From positions 186,001-250,000 of the forward strand of contig NZ_SOAY01000012.1 of the NCBI RefSeq assembly GCF_004364165.1: 64,000 nt of DNA. The letters are read 5' to 3'. Origin of the DNA: Maribacter spongiicola (GTDB lineage Bacteria; Bacteroidota; Bacteroidia; Flavobacteriales; Flavobacteriaceae). A program made the translations under genes and the position numbers. Shown piece by piece: positions 8,911 to 17,255 of this stretch (the first letter of the stretch is position 1; each line of letters opens with the position of its first letter). Below the pieces are notes generated by a model, which saw only the letters and a program-made list of their open reading frames with translations, did not search any database and had not been told where the DNA came from.

Positions 8911-10275
8911 TTACAATTCTATATTTAATAACTGCCCTGTAAGCTGTAACAATTGAAGTTCAGCCAATTTTGCATCGTACTTCGCTAAATTCTTATTGGT
9001 CTGTGCATTCAACAGATTTATTTGTGCCTGCCTAAATTCTATAGATGTTATACTACCTATTTGAAATTGCTCTTTAGAACGTTCAAAATTATTTTGGTTC
9101 GTAAACACGTTTTGTTCTTGAATTTGATATATTTTTAAAAGATTCTCATACAGTGCCATAGCATTCTGCATGTCTCTATTTACTTCTAATTCTACTTGCT
9201 TGCGCAATAATTCTTGATTAGCATATGTAATCTTCGCATTCTTAACGCCTACTGTGGTACTACCGCCATCAAAAAGATTCCAAGTAAGGCTTGCTCCCAA
9301 AGAATAGTTGCTTACGTTAGAATTAGTTCCTGGAAATACTGCACCTGTCAAGAAAGCTGATGGGGCATTTTGGTTTCTATTCCATCCATAAGACCCCGTA
9401 AGCCCAACGGTGGGTAAATACCCAGATTTATTCACTTTAATATCATATGCGTTGATATTCAAATTGGTTTCTGTTTGTAAAACTGCCACATTATTCTTAA
9501 TGGCCTGATCCATAAACTCAACAATTTGAAATTTAGGAATGAAAGTAATAGTTGTATCTACTTGGTATTGTGAAGCTAAATCTTGATTCAACACTACGTT
9601 TAAATCGCGTTTTGCATTGGCCAATTGCTGCTCGGTATTCAATAAGTTGATACTATCATTGGTCATATCTACCTGAGCATTCAAGATATCTAATTTTGTA
9701 TTCTGACCATACTCAAAAGAATATTCTGACCTGATTATTCTATCTCTTGAAATTTCTAAGGCTTGTTTCTGTACATTTTTATTTTCTGTCAATCGAGCGA
9801 TTTCAAAATATACCGTAAACATTTGAATCATCGTATTTTCTATAGTCTCACGAGCTTGCAAAGTACTTAATTGGTATTGCTCTTTCAGCCTTTTGTAATT
9901 ATAGAACCTACCCATACCATCAAACAACGTATAGTTTAGATTCAACGCAGAACTGTAGCGCTGACTCTCTGCACCGTCAATTGAAATATCATCTCTTGCT
10001 GAACCATCGTCATTAAATTGCCCGGGGAATTCAGTGGTTGTATTGTTATTATTATACGTAGCCGCTGCCGTACCCGTTAATGTAGGTAAATATCCTGAAT
10101 TTAAAATACTTGCATTATTCTCTGCAATATTAACTTGACCTTTTGCAATCTCAATTCCGTAATTATTCTCTAGGGCTTTAATAACCGCCTCTTCTTTAGA
10201 GAGTGTTTTCTCTTGTGCGAAAATTGCACAAACAGGTAGAAATACTAATAATATGATGAATCTAACTTTACTCAT
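8911..10275 (-). CDS. TolC-family outer membrane efflux protein
   Basis: Outer-membrane channel of a tripartite efflux pump. The 454-residue protein has a signal peptide (~1-20, ending IFAQ). Two OEP repeats rich in long helices follow, with typical stretches such as NLNYTLFDGMGR and LTWNLFDGGSTTVGVKNAKI. It is the last gene of a three-gene operon (MFP-RND-TolC): its start codon overlaps the stop of the RND gene by 1 nt. No regulator gene accompanies the operon. The substrate cannot be read from the sequence. Confidence 0.95.
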   Translation of the reverse strand: MSKVRFIILLVFLPVCAIFAQEKTLSKEEAVIKALENNYGIEIAKGQVNIAENNASILNSGYLPTLTGTAAATYNNNNTTTEFPGQFNDDGSARDDISIDGAESQRYSSALNLNYTLFDGMGRFYNYKRLKEQYQLSTLQARETIENTMIQMFTVYFEIARLTENKNVQKQALEISRDRIIRSEYSFEYGQNTKLDILNAQVDMTNDSINLLNTEQQLANAKRDLNVVLNQDLASQYQVDTTITFIPKFQIVEFMDQAIKNNVAVLQTETNLNINAYDIKVNKSGYLPTVGLTGSYGWNRNQNAPSAFLTGAVFPGTNSNVSNYSLGASLTWNLFDGGSTTVGVKNAKITYANQELLRKQVELEVNRDMQNAMALYENLLKIYQIQEQNVFTNQNNFERSKEQFQIGSITSIEFRQAQINLLNAQTNKNLAKYDAKLAELQLLQLTGQLLNIEL

Positions 10276-13200
10276 TATAGCTTATCTATATTCTTATTTG
10301 GGTATGAACCACCTTCAATATGCTGTTGATGACTATTATCTTCAATTGCATGCTGCGAGTGACCTTCTAAATGGGCTGCTTCTCTTCTTTCTTTAATTGC
10401 TCTTTCTACTTCTTCTTTCGTAATCTTATGGCCAGAAGCAAATGAAAGATTCTGTGCTTTTAAGTTGTTACTGAACGACAAAAACAATGGCAACATCAAT
10501 AAGGTTAATACCGTAGCGATACCAATACCATAGGCAATAGAAATTGCCATTGGTTTTAAGAACTGTGCTTGTCTACTAGTCTCTAACATTAAAGGTGCTA
10601 AACCTGCAATAGTGGTTATCGATGTTAAGAAAATTGCTCTAAATCTCGATTTACCTGCTTCGAAAATAGCATTATCAAAGGTCATACCTTCTCGCAAATT
10701 CGAATTGAACTTACCAATGAGCACCAGACCATCGTTCACCATAATACCTATTAATGCGATGATGCCTAATATGGAAAGTACGTTTATTGGAAAATCGTGG
10801 ATCCAGTGTCCCCATGCAACTGCCGTAAAACTAAATGGCACTAACAATAATAACATCAATGGCTGACTGAAACTTCTAAAAGTAAATGCAATAGTAATGT
10901 AGATTAAAAGTATAACCGTAAAACCGACCAACTTTAAAGAGCCCGTTAGTTTCTCTAATTCTCTATTTTGCCCTTCATAAGATGCACTTACCGTTGGATA
11001 TTTTGACTGTATCTCTGGCATGTGAACGTTCTGAATTTCGGTCATGATTTCTGTTGGACTATCCTTTACATCTTTCATGTCGGCAGAAATTTGAATTTCT
11101 CGTCTACCTTCTAAACGGTTAATCGCTACATCGCCACGTTCAATAGTATAATCTGCAATTTCACTTAAAGGAACACGATCACCTGACGGAGTAACGATAC
11201 GCATGTCATCTAAATTAGATATCGACGAACGCTCATCTCTGTCATAACGCACCCAAACCCTGATCTCATCTTGAGAGCGTTGAAAACGTTGTGCCTGCAC
11301 ACCGAAGAAACCTGCACGAACCTGAGTCATTATTGCTTGAAGATCTAAGCCCAATAAATAGGCATTCTCTTTTAAGGTTAATCGAATCTCTTTAATGCCT
11401 GCCGGATCATTATCTGCAATATCCTTTAATCTCGGATTTTTAGTCAGTATTCCCTTTAATTCTGCCTTTGCAGCTTTTAACTGCTCTATGTTATTACCCA
11501 ATAAGGAAACCGAAACCGGCGATCCACCAAAGTTACCACCAGAACCATAGATCAAACTTTCTACACCCAACACCGGACCAACCAATTTTTCTAATCTACC
11601 GGTCACCATTTCCGATGAAATTTCGTTTGGTCTTTCTTCACCTGGCAACAGGTTAATGACCAATTCTGCAGACGATGAACCGGGACCTAATCTTCGAATC
11701 ATATTCTCGAAAACATCTTTATCTGACCCCACCATGTATTCCTCTGTCAATTCTTTATTGACAATCATAGCTTTTTGTTCTATTAATGAGATAATAGAAT
11801 CTGTAATTTTTTCATTGGTACCATTCGGCATCTCTAATACGATACCTACCCTATCACTAGCAATTCTTGGAAAGAAAGCGGTTCTAATTATACCACCACC
11901 AACTGAACCTAAAGTTAAAATGAAAGCCGCTGCAAATACAGAGAACATAAATATTTTATGGTTCATTGAAAAACGTAATACCGGCGTATACAATTTATCA
12001 CGCATCCATACCATTAATCTATCACCAAATTCATTGACCACCCTAAGTTTGGCGAAGGCATTTGCGAATCCGCTTTTCGGCTTATTATCAATAGGCTGTA
12101 ATGCTTTTGAATGTGCAAGGTGAGCAGGTAATATTACCAAAGCCTCAACTAACGACACTACCAATGTTAAAATAACAATTACAGATACTTCACCAAAGAA
12201 CTCACCAATTCTACTATCTAAGAACAAGAATATTGAGAACGCCAATATAGTTGTTATAATTGCTGAAATAATTGGCGGTAGAACCTCCATAGTACCATCT
12301 ACGGCTGCTTGAACAGGAGATTTTCCTTTTTCGTAATGCTGATAGATGTTTTCGGCGATAACGATACCATCATCTACCAAAATACCGATAACGATGATCA
12401 TACCGAACAATGAAAGTACATTAATGGTAACATCGAAGAAACCTGCAAAAACGAACATCCCTAAAAATGCTACGGGTAAACCAAAAGCAACCCAAAATGC
12501 TAATCTTGTATTCAAGAACAATGACAAGAAAATCAACACCAACACCATACCCATTATGGCATTTTCAGTTAATAACTGTGTTCTTTGATTTAATGTTGTA
12601 GACTGATCAGATACCACATCTAGCTTAATATTATTATACTTTTGGTTGAATTCAACCACGTATTCATTTACTTGATCGGCAGCAGCGATTAAATCTTCAT
12701 TATTGGTACTGGTTATCGTTGTACTTACAGATAAATTACCATTGAAATATGTTGCATTTGGCGATTCGGCAAAACGATCCCTAACATCTGCCACATCTTT
12801 TAATCGAATTACATTACCCGACTGATCTGCACGTACAACAAGATTACTTAACTCACTACCATAATATGAACGATTGTTGGCACGTATTAAATACTCTTCT
12901 GCATCGGTTTTTATATTACCTCCAGTTACCAATATATTGGCTTTACCAACAGCATTTGCTACTTCTGAAAAAGATAGACCGTAGGTTAATAGGTCATTCT
13001 CGTTTACTGCAATTTCTATTTCTTCATCTGGGAAACCAGAAATCTGTATTTGAGAAATACCTTCCATTGCCCTTAAGTCATTTTCAATATCTCTACCTAC
13101 ACTTTTTAAAGTTGCTAGTGGAATATCCTCTCCACTAATAGCAAATGATATCGTTTGACGAACAGTTTCTAGTATAGAAACAATCAACGGCTCCATACCA

Positions 13201-13562
13201 GTTGGAAAAGTAGGTACCCTATCTACCGCATTCTTAACTTCTAAAAGCATGAAATCTATATTCTCGCCTTTTTCGATCTCTACGTTAATAGTACCACTAT
13301 TCTCCCTAGAAGTAGAAGTAACACGATCAACACCTTCAAGACCTTTTAAGTTATCTTCTATCTTTAGAACTATACCTTCTTCTACCTCTTGTGGCGAAGC
13401 ACCAGGGTAAGTAATCGTAATTGCAATGTTCTTAGAATCCGTCAACGGAAAGTAAGAAGACTTTAATGCTTTAGCCCCTACAATACCAAACAAGGCAAAA
13501 GAGATAACTACAACATTAACGGCAACATGATACCGAATAAAATATTCTATCAGTTTACGCAT
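10275..13562 (-). CDS. RND-family efflux permease (AcrB/HAE-type)
   Basis: Inner-membrane proton-driven pump of the resistance-nodulation-division superfamily, 1095 residues. It has 12 predicted helices in the 1+5+1+5 layout with two large periplasmic loops. TM4 carries the proton-relay acidic pair in GILVDDGIVIAENI. The matching C-terminal-half motif is GIMVNDGLVLIGKF, with Asn in place of the first Asp, as is usual. The C-terminus is a His-rich cytosolic tail (~1050-1095: HLEGHSQHAIEDNSHQQH), somewhat unusual and possibly metal-binding. It overlaps both neighbours by 1 nt, so MFP, pump and TolC are translationally coupled. Substrate unknown; the motif set fits hydrophobic/amphiphilic efflux better than CzcA-type metal efflux. 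Confidence 0.95.
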   Translation of the reverse strand: MRKLIEYFIRYHVAVNVVVISFALFGIVGAKALKSSYFPLTDSKNIAITITYPGASPQEVEEGIVLKIEDNLKGLEGVDRVTSTSRENSGTINVEIEKGENIDFMLLEVKNAVDRVPTFPTGMEPLIVSILETVRQTISFAISGEDIPLATLKSVGRDIENDLRAMEGISQIQISGFPDEEIEIAVNENDLLTYGLSFSEVANAVGKANILVTGGNIKTDAEEYLIRANNRSYYGSELSNLVVRADQSGNVIRLKDVADVRDRFAESPNATYFNGNLSVSTTITSTNNEDLIAAADQVNEYVVEFNQKYNNIKLDVVSDQSTTLNQRTQLLTENAIMGMVLVLIFLSLFLNTRLAFWVAFGLPVAFLGMFVFAGFFDVTINVLSLFGMIIVIGILVDDGIVIAENIYQHYEKGKSPVQAAVDGTMEVLPPIISAIITTILAFSIFLFLDSRIGEFFGEVSVIVILTLVVSLVEALVILPAHLAHSKALQPIDNKPKSGFANAFAKLRVVNEFGDRLMVWMRDKLYTPVLRFSMNHKIFMFSVFAAAFILTLGSVGGGIIRTAFFPRIASDRVGIVLEMPNGTNEKITDSIISLIEQKAMIVNKELTEEYMVGSDKDVFENMIRRLGPGSSSAELVINLLPGEERPNEISSEMVTGRLEKLVGPVLGVESLIYGSGGNFGGSPVSVSLLGNNIEQLKAAKAELKGILTKNPRLKDIADNDPAGIKEIRLTLKENAYLLGLDLQAIMTQVRAGFFGVQAQRFQRSQDEIRVWVRYDRDERSSISNLDDMRIVTPSGDRVPLSEIADYTIERGDVAINRLEGRREIQISADMKDVKDSPTEIMTEIQNVHMPEIQSKYPTVSASYEGQNRELEKLTGSLKLVGFTVILLIYITIAFTFRSFSQPLMLLLLVPFSFTAVAWGHWIHDFPINVLSILGIIALIGIMVNDGLVLIGKFNSNLREGMTFDNAIFEAGKSRFRAIFLTSITTIAGLAPLMLETSRQAQFLKPMAISIAYGIGIATVLTLLMLPLFLSFSNNLKAQNLSFASGHKITKEEVERAIKERREAAHLEGHSQHAIEDNSHQQHIEGGSYPNKNIDKL

Positions 13563-14692
13563 TATTCTTTTGTGTTTTCTGGTTGTTCAGAGTAGATTTT
13601 TACTGCCATACCTGTAAAAGCACCACTTAATGGTTTAGACACAATAGTAAGTCCGTCTGGTACATTTCTTAGTACTACACGCTTATCTGAGAAATAAATA
13701 GGATCAACATCAATCACATCCAATACAGAATCTCTGACAACGAAAATTTTATTTCCTTCTAAAAGTAATCCCCTATCTACTTCAATAGCGTTCTCCTCTT
13801 TTTTAGCATCTAAATCTGCCTCTAGGTACATACCCTCACGAAGATTTTCTCCATCGACCTCTATGTAAGCATTTACAGTTTGTGTTAACTGATCGATACT
13901 GCCATTAATTCTGGTCACTTTACCTTTATACTTACTATTGTCATCTAAATTGGTTAGTTCTACAGACTCGCCAACTTTAAGCAAATCGGTATAGCGTTTG
14001 CTAATAGCAACTTCAAGTTCGTATACTTCTGTATTAATGAATTCTCCTAGTTTTTGCCCCGATCGCACCAAAGTACCCTCGGTAACTAAAGTCTCGGTTA
14101 ATACACCCGTAAATGGCGCCGCAATTCGGTATTTAGATAAACGTTGCTCTAAATTTTTAACATTGTAAAAACTGGTTATGATACCTCTACCCGATATAAA
14201 AAACTTTTCTTTCTCTGTAGTCATTTCTGGAAGTGGCGGAGTAGTCTTCGACATATCGAAGTTAGAAAGATAGTCTTGCCACTTAGAGTAGATATCCGGA
14301 TAATCTAATCTTAAATCTGGCATTACAGCCGTTAACTGATTGAAAAGATCACTCTTTGCAGATTGCACGCTTGCAGCATACTCATTTGCATCGATGCTTA
14401 TAATAGTTTCGCCTTGACGAAAAGCCTGCCCTTCTTTGAATAATTTACTGCCTTTTTTAAATACACCTTGGACTTCTGCATATAATTCTACACGTTGTTT
14501 AGCAGTAAGATTACCGTTTGCAGATACTATAATAGGTACTGTACCGTTTTTTGCTACCTCTGTAAAAACAGTTTTCACTACTTTCTCAGATTTGGGTTTG
14601 AAAGTTTTTTTACTATCAATAATATACCCTGCTAAAAAAAAGGATACTACAATTAGTAAAATACCTAGAACGGTAAAAATAATTTTTCGCAT
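13562..14692 (-). CDS. Efflux periplasmic adaptor (HlyD/MFP family)
   Basis: Periplasmic adaptor linking the RND pump to TolC. The 376-residue protein begins with a membrane anchor (~5-27). A barrel-sandwich/lipoyl half follows (ANGNLTAKQRVELYAEVQG). The hairpin is short and contains an insertion (~110-165) with PDLRLDYPDIYSKWQDYL. The second lipoyl half (YRIAAPFTGVLTETLVTEGTLV) and a beta-barrel domain complete it. It is first in the three-gene operon. A TATTTTTG -7 element lies ~40 nt upstream. The family assignment is firm. Confidence 0.93.
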   Translation of the reverse strand: MRKIIFTVLGILLIVVSFFLAGYIIDSKKTFKPKSEKVVKTVFTEVAKNGTVPIIVSANGNLTAKQRVELYAEVQGVFKKGSKLFKEGQAFRQGETIISIDANEYAASVQSAKSDLFNQLTAVMPDLRLDYPDIYSKWQDYLSNFDMSKTTPPLPEMTTEKEKFFISGRGIITSFYNVKNLEQRLSKYRIAAPFTGVLTETLVTEGTLVRSGQKLGEFINTEVYELEVAISKRYTDLLKVGESVELTNLDDNSKYKGKVTRINGSIDQLTQTVNAYIEVDGENLREGMYLEADLDAKKEENAIEVDRGLLLEGNKIFVVRDSVLDVIDVDPIYFSDKRVVLRNVPDGLTIVSKPLSGAFTGMAVKIYSEQPENTKE

Positions 14693-14732
14693 TTTATTAT
14701 AATTTATAAGCGTATTTCAAAAAACACAAGAT

Positions 14733-14740
14733 CAAAAATA
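14733..14740 (-). promoter_or_regulatory. -7 element of the efflux operon
   Basis: The minus-strand sequence TATTTTTG matches TAnnTTTG and would give a leader of ~35 nt before the MFP ATG at 14692. No TTG is at the expected -33 distance, so the call is tentative. Confidence 0.4.
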
Positions 14741-14786
14741 CTATTTATGCCCTTTACACTTTGCTCTAATTAAATGAAACGTCCAA

Positions 14787-14992
14787 ATTCAATAGTGAAA
14801 CGACTTTGAACCTATTTCAGTTTATTAGACCTCTATTTCAAAGGAACTATATTCAACTAATACGTTTCTACAAAACCGGAAAAAGACATCATTACAACAC
14901 CTGACATTTAATGAATTGTTAAATGAACCTGTGTATTTTATATAGACTTTAACTAGAAAGTTTTGGAAATCCGTATTCAATGGCGAAACTAC
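14787..14992. repeat. Imperfect 18-bp direct repeat pair
   Basis: ATTCAATAGTGAAACGAC at 14787-14804 and ATTCAATGGCGAAACTAC at 14975-14992 agree at 15 of 18 positions in the same orientation. They lie 188 bp apart, upstream of the efflux promoter. They may be regulator sites or relics of a duplicated segment. Confidence 0.35.
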
Positions 14993-15071
14993 AAAAAAAC
15001 ATATCTGGCATTGAAGATAGCAATGGTTAAAGTAATCATAAAAAATGCCATGTTAGCTGTATTTATCCCAC

Positions 15072-15103
15072 AAAAAAAGGGATGCTTTCGCATCCCTTTT
15101 TTT
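15072..15103 (-). terminator. Rho-independent terminator after LRR gene 1
   Basis: A perfect 14-bp stem (left 15072-15085, right 15090-15103) with a TTTC loop and A/T tracts on both flanks lies 17 bp after the LRR stop codon. It can act on the minus strand for this gene and also looks functional in the other direction. Confidence 0.85.
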
Positions 15104-15120
15104 GTATAACAGCTTACTAT

Positions 15121-16005
15121 TTAATTTCGTTTTGTATCTTCGTATTTAGTATCTACTAAACGCGTTCTATTGGCCTCATTGGCACCAAACTTCATATTCA
15201 AAAATTCATCGTCACTATCGAAAACCGCTAATTTTGAACTCTGTAATCTTAATAAGGAATTTAAAGACCTAAAGTCATTACCCTGTAACTGTACAAATTC
15301 AAGATTACTTAAAGTTGCCATACTACTTGGCAAGTCACCTTGAAACTGGTTATACGAAAGAATCAATTCTTTTAAATTTACTAAACGACCAAGGTCAACT
15401 TCTATTGCCCCTGCCAGTTTATTGCCGAACAACTCTAATCGCTCTAGTTTATGCAGCTTTTCTATAGACTTTGGCAAGCTACCTTCTAAATAGTTACTTG
15501 ATAGGTTTAAGGTCTTTAAATTTGAAATATCGCCTATTCCATTAGGTATTTCGCCTTGCAACAAATTGTTGAACATAGATAACTCTTCTAAATTTGTCAT
15601 TTTAGAATAATCTTGGGGCAATGACCCTTTAAGCTTATTCATTTCTAACTTTAATGATGTCAATGTTGCTAAAAGAAATATATCTTCTGGTAATTCGCCA
15701 TCAATTGTATTGAACGCTAGGTTTAAAGTTTTTAATTCGGATAGGATAGAAATTCCGTCAGGTATAGAACCCTTTAGATTATTACGGTACAATTTTAAAG
15801 CGGTTACATGACCGTCTTTAATTTCTACGCCATACCATGTTGATGGGTCTTCTTGAAGATTCCATTTGTTTTGCCATTGTTCACCATGGGTGCTTTTGTT
15901 GAAATCTAATAGGTATTGTTTCTCTTTTGAAGGTAATTGTGCATTGACCATAAAACTACTGGTCAACATGAGAATCATGCAAGCATAGGTTAAAACATTT
16001 TTCAT
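15121..16005 (-). CDS. Secreted leucine-rich-repeat protein 1
   Basis: A 294-residue exported protein: signal peptide ~1-22 (ending MVNAQ), then a capping segment with the W-x-(n)-WYGVEI motif seen before plant-type LRRs. About seven 24-residue repeats of the type LxxLxLxxNxLxGxLPxxI follow. A short non-repeat tail ends in TRLVDTKYED. The 24-residue 'G-x-(I/L)-P' repeat is the plant-specific-like LRR class, which usually mediates protein binding. It is a tandem paralogue of the next LRR gene, with the same cap, repeat number and tail. There is no type IX C-terminal sorting domain. It probably has its own transcript: 212 bp including a terminator-like hairpin separates it from its paralogue. 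Confidence 0.85.
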   Translation of the reverse strand: MKNVLTYACMILMLTSSFMVNAQLPSKEKQYLLDFNKSTHGEQWQNKWNLQEDPSTWYGVEIKDGHVTALKLYRNNLKGSIPDGISILSELKTLNLAFNTIDGELPEDIFLLATLTSLKLEMNKLKGSLPQDYSKMTNLEELSMFNNLLQGEIPNGIGDISNLKTLNLSSNYLEGSLPKSIEKLHKLERLELFGNKLAGAIEVDLGRLVNLKELILSYNQFQGDLPSSMATLSNLEFVQLQGNDFRSLNSLLRLQSSKLAVFDSDDEFLNMKFGANEANRTRLVDTKYEDTKRN

Positions 16006-16154
16006 ACTGAAAAAATTTATTTGTTTGGGGGAACTTTTCTCTTACCGTTTACGCTAAAAGACTGCTATTTAACAGAACTAGTGTAAAAAGTACTTTTATT
16101 ATAACGTGCAAAAAATACATTTATGATACATTACTACTGAAAATGCTTGAAAAC

Positions 16155-16186
16155 AAGAAAGAGATGCTGTTCAACATCTCTTTCTT
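16155..16186 (-). terminator. Terminator-like hairpin after LRR gene 2
   Basis: A perfect 12-bp stem (16155-16166 with 16175-16186) and 8-nt loop, rich in AAGAAAGAGATG, lies ~30 bp after the second LRR gene. The downstream T run on the minus strand is short (CTTGTTTTC), so termination may be partial. Confidence 0.6.
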
Positions 16187-16217
16187 TCACCAAACTAACT
16201 AAAAGTGTAAACTACTC

Positions 16218-17093
16218 TTACTCTTCTATATCTTCGAACTTCGTGTCGGCCATTCTGGTCTTACTGAAGTTAAGGTCTTTAAATTCTAATTTTCTATCTT
16301 CTTTATCGTAATCAAAAACTAAATACTCTTTCGTTTCTAAAAACTCTAAAGCTTTAAAAGAACTAAAATTGTTATTCTGAATTTGAAATACTTCTAAACT
16401 TGCCAAATCGGCAAACTCATTTGGTATTTCACCGATAAGTCTGTTGTTCGCCAAAACCAATTCTTTCAACTTACTTAGTTTACCCATATCTCTTGGTATA
16501 GCACCTTCTAATCTATTCTCGAATAGACCTAGAGTTTCTAATTGAGATAAGGCACCTAATGAACTTGGTATATCACCATAAAACTCATTACTAGAAAGGT
16601 TTAATACTTTTAAACCAGTTAGGTTACCTACCGTTGCAGGAATTTCACCAGTGAAAAAATTATTAAAAGCCGAAAGCTCTTCTAATTGTAACAAGCTACC
16701 AATACCTTCAGGAAGTTGACCATTAAGTCTGTTCATTTCTAGCTTTAATACTTTTAAATTAGAAAGCGTAGTTATTTCTACAGGTAAAGCTCCCGTTAAT
16801 GAATTGAAAGCAAGGTTCAATACTTTAAGGTTTTGTAAATTTCCTATTTGGGAAGAAATTGATCCCATTAAATTATTATGAAACAAATTAATTTCAACCA
16901 CCTGATCATTTTCAACCGTAACACCGTGCCATTGAGAAACCGGAGCATTTAAATCCCATTTCTTCACCCAATGATTACCGTTGGTGGTTTCATATAAATC
17001 AATTAAGGCTTTCTTCTCCTTTTTAGAGACTTCGGCAAAACAAATCGTTGTAAGGAATAATAGACTGAAACTTAAAAAGTATAGTTTTTTCAT
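16218..17093 (-). CDS. Secreted leucine-rich-repeat protein 2
   Basis: A 291-residue exported protein with signal peptide ~1-20 (ending TTICFA). The cap is NGNHWVKKWDLNAPVSQWHG, followed by about seven 24-residue plant-type LRRs (e.g. LKVLNLAFNSLTGALPVEI). A tail ends in TRMADTKFEDIEE. The whole layout and the tail are shared with the neighbouring LRR gene, so the two arose by tandem duplication. The function is probably binding of protein or glycan at the surface or in the periplasm; no catalytic domain is present. Two phased repeats at 17192-17224 lie ~100 bp upstream and may be regulatory. Confidence 0.85.
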   Translation of the reverse strand: MKKLYFLSFSLLFLTTICFAEVSKKEKKALIDLYETTNGNHWVKKWDLNAPVSQWHGVTVENDQVVEINLFHNNLMGSISSQIGNLQNLKVLNLAFNSLTGALPVEITTLSNLKVLKLEMNRLNGQLPEGIGSLLQLEELSAFNNFFTGEIPATVGNLTGLKVLNLSSNEFYGDIPSSLGALSQLETLGLFENRLEGAIPRDMGKLSKLKELVLANNRLIGEIPNEFADLASLEVFQIQNNNFSSFKALEFLETKEYLVFDYDKEDRKLEFKDLNFSKTRMADTKFEDIEE

Positions 17094-17191
17094 AATGATG
17101 GTGGTTTGAGCAATTCTTTAAACTAAGAATTATCTTACAAATTTGAACTAATAACGGTAAAAACTAAAATTTTATCGTTGACTTACCGCTC

Positions 17192-17224
17192 TATGTTGTG
17201 AAAGTTGCAAATTATGTTGTGAAA
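17192..17224. promoter_or_regulatory. Two 12-bp direct repeats phased at 21 bp
   Basis: TATGTTGTGAAA occurs at 17192-17203 and again at 17213-17224, exactly 21 bp apart. A shortened relative (TATGTGAAG) is at 17237-17245. The pair lies upstream of LRR gene 2 and just past the end of the ABC-F gene. Two 9-bp sites with a 12-bp spacer is the geometry used by LytTR regulators; the TATGTTGTG core is a partial (7/9) match to the usual motif. Regulator identity is inference. Confidence 0.45.
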
Positions 17225-17255
17225 CTTCAAAAACCGTATGTGAAGCAATTACATA

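Larger units (their letters stand above)
14693..15120. other. Intergenic region upstream of the efflux operon (428 bp)
   Basis: It lies between the LRR gene terminator and the MFP start, both genes being on the minus strand. It holds a minus-strand -7 candidate (14733-14740), an imperfect 18-bp direct repeat (14787-14804 and 14975-14992) and a strong terminator (15072-15103). I found no ORF above ~16 codons that looks coding, and no tRNA-like fold. Confidence 0.6.

Noticed and set aside
11656-12123. 155-codon open frame antisense to the RND pump gene
   Set aside because: The RND reading frame is unmistakable over the whole stretch; the antisense translation is low in recognisable structure and has no promoter.
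16044-16052. ACCGTTTAC upstream of LRR gene 1 as a LytTR half-site
   Set aside because: It fits the single-site motif, but no matching second repeat is found 21 bp away, so it is not distinguishable from chance.
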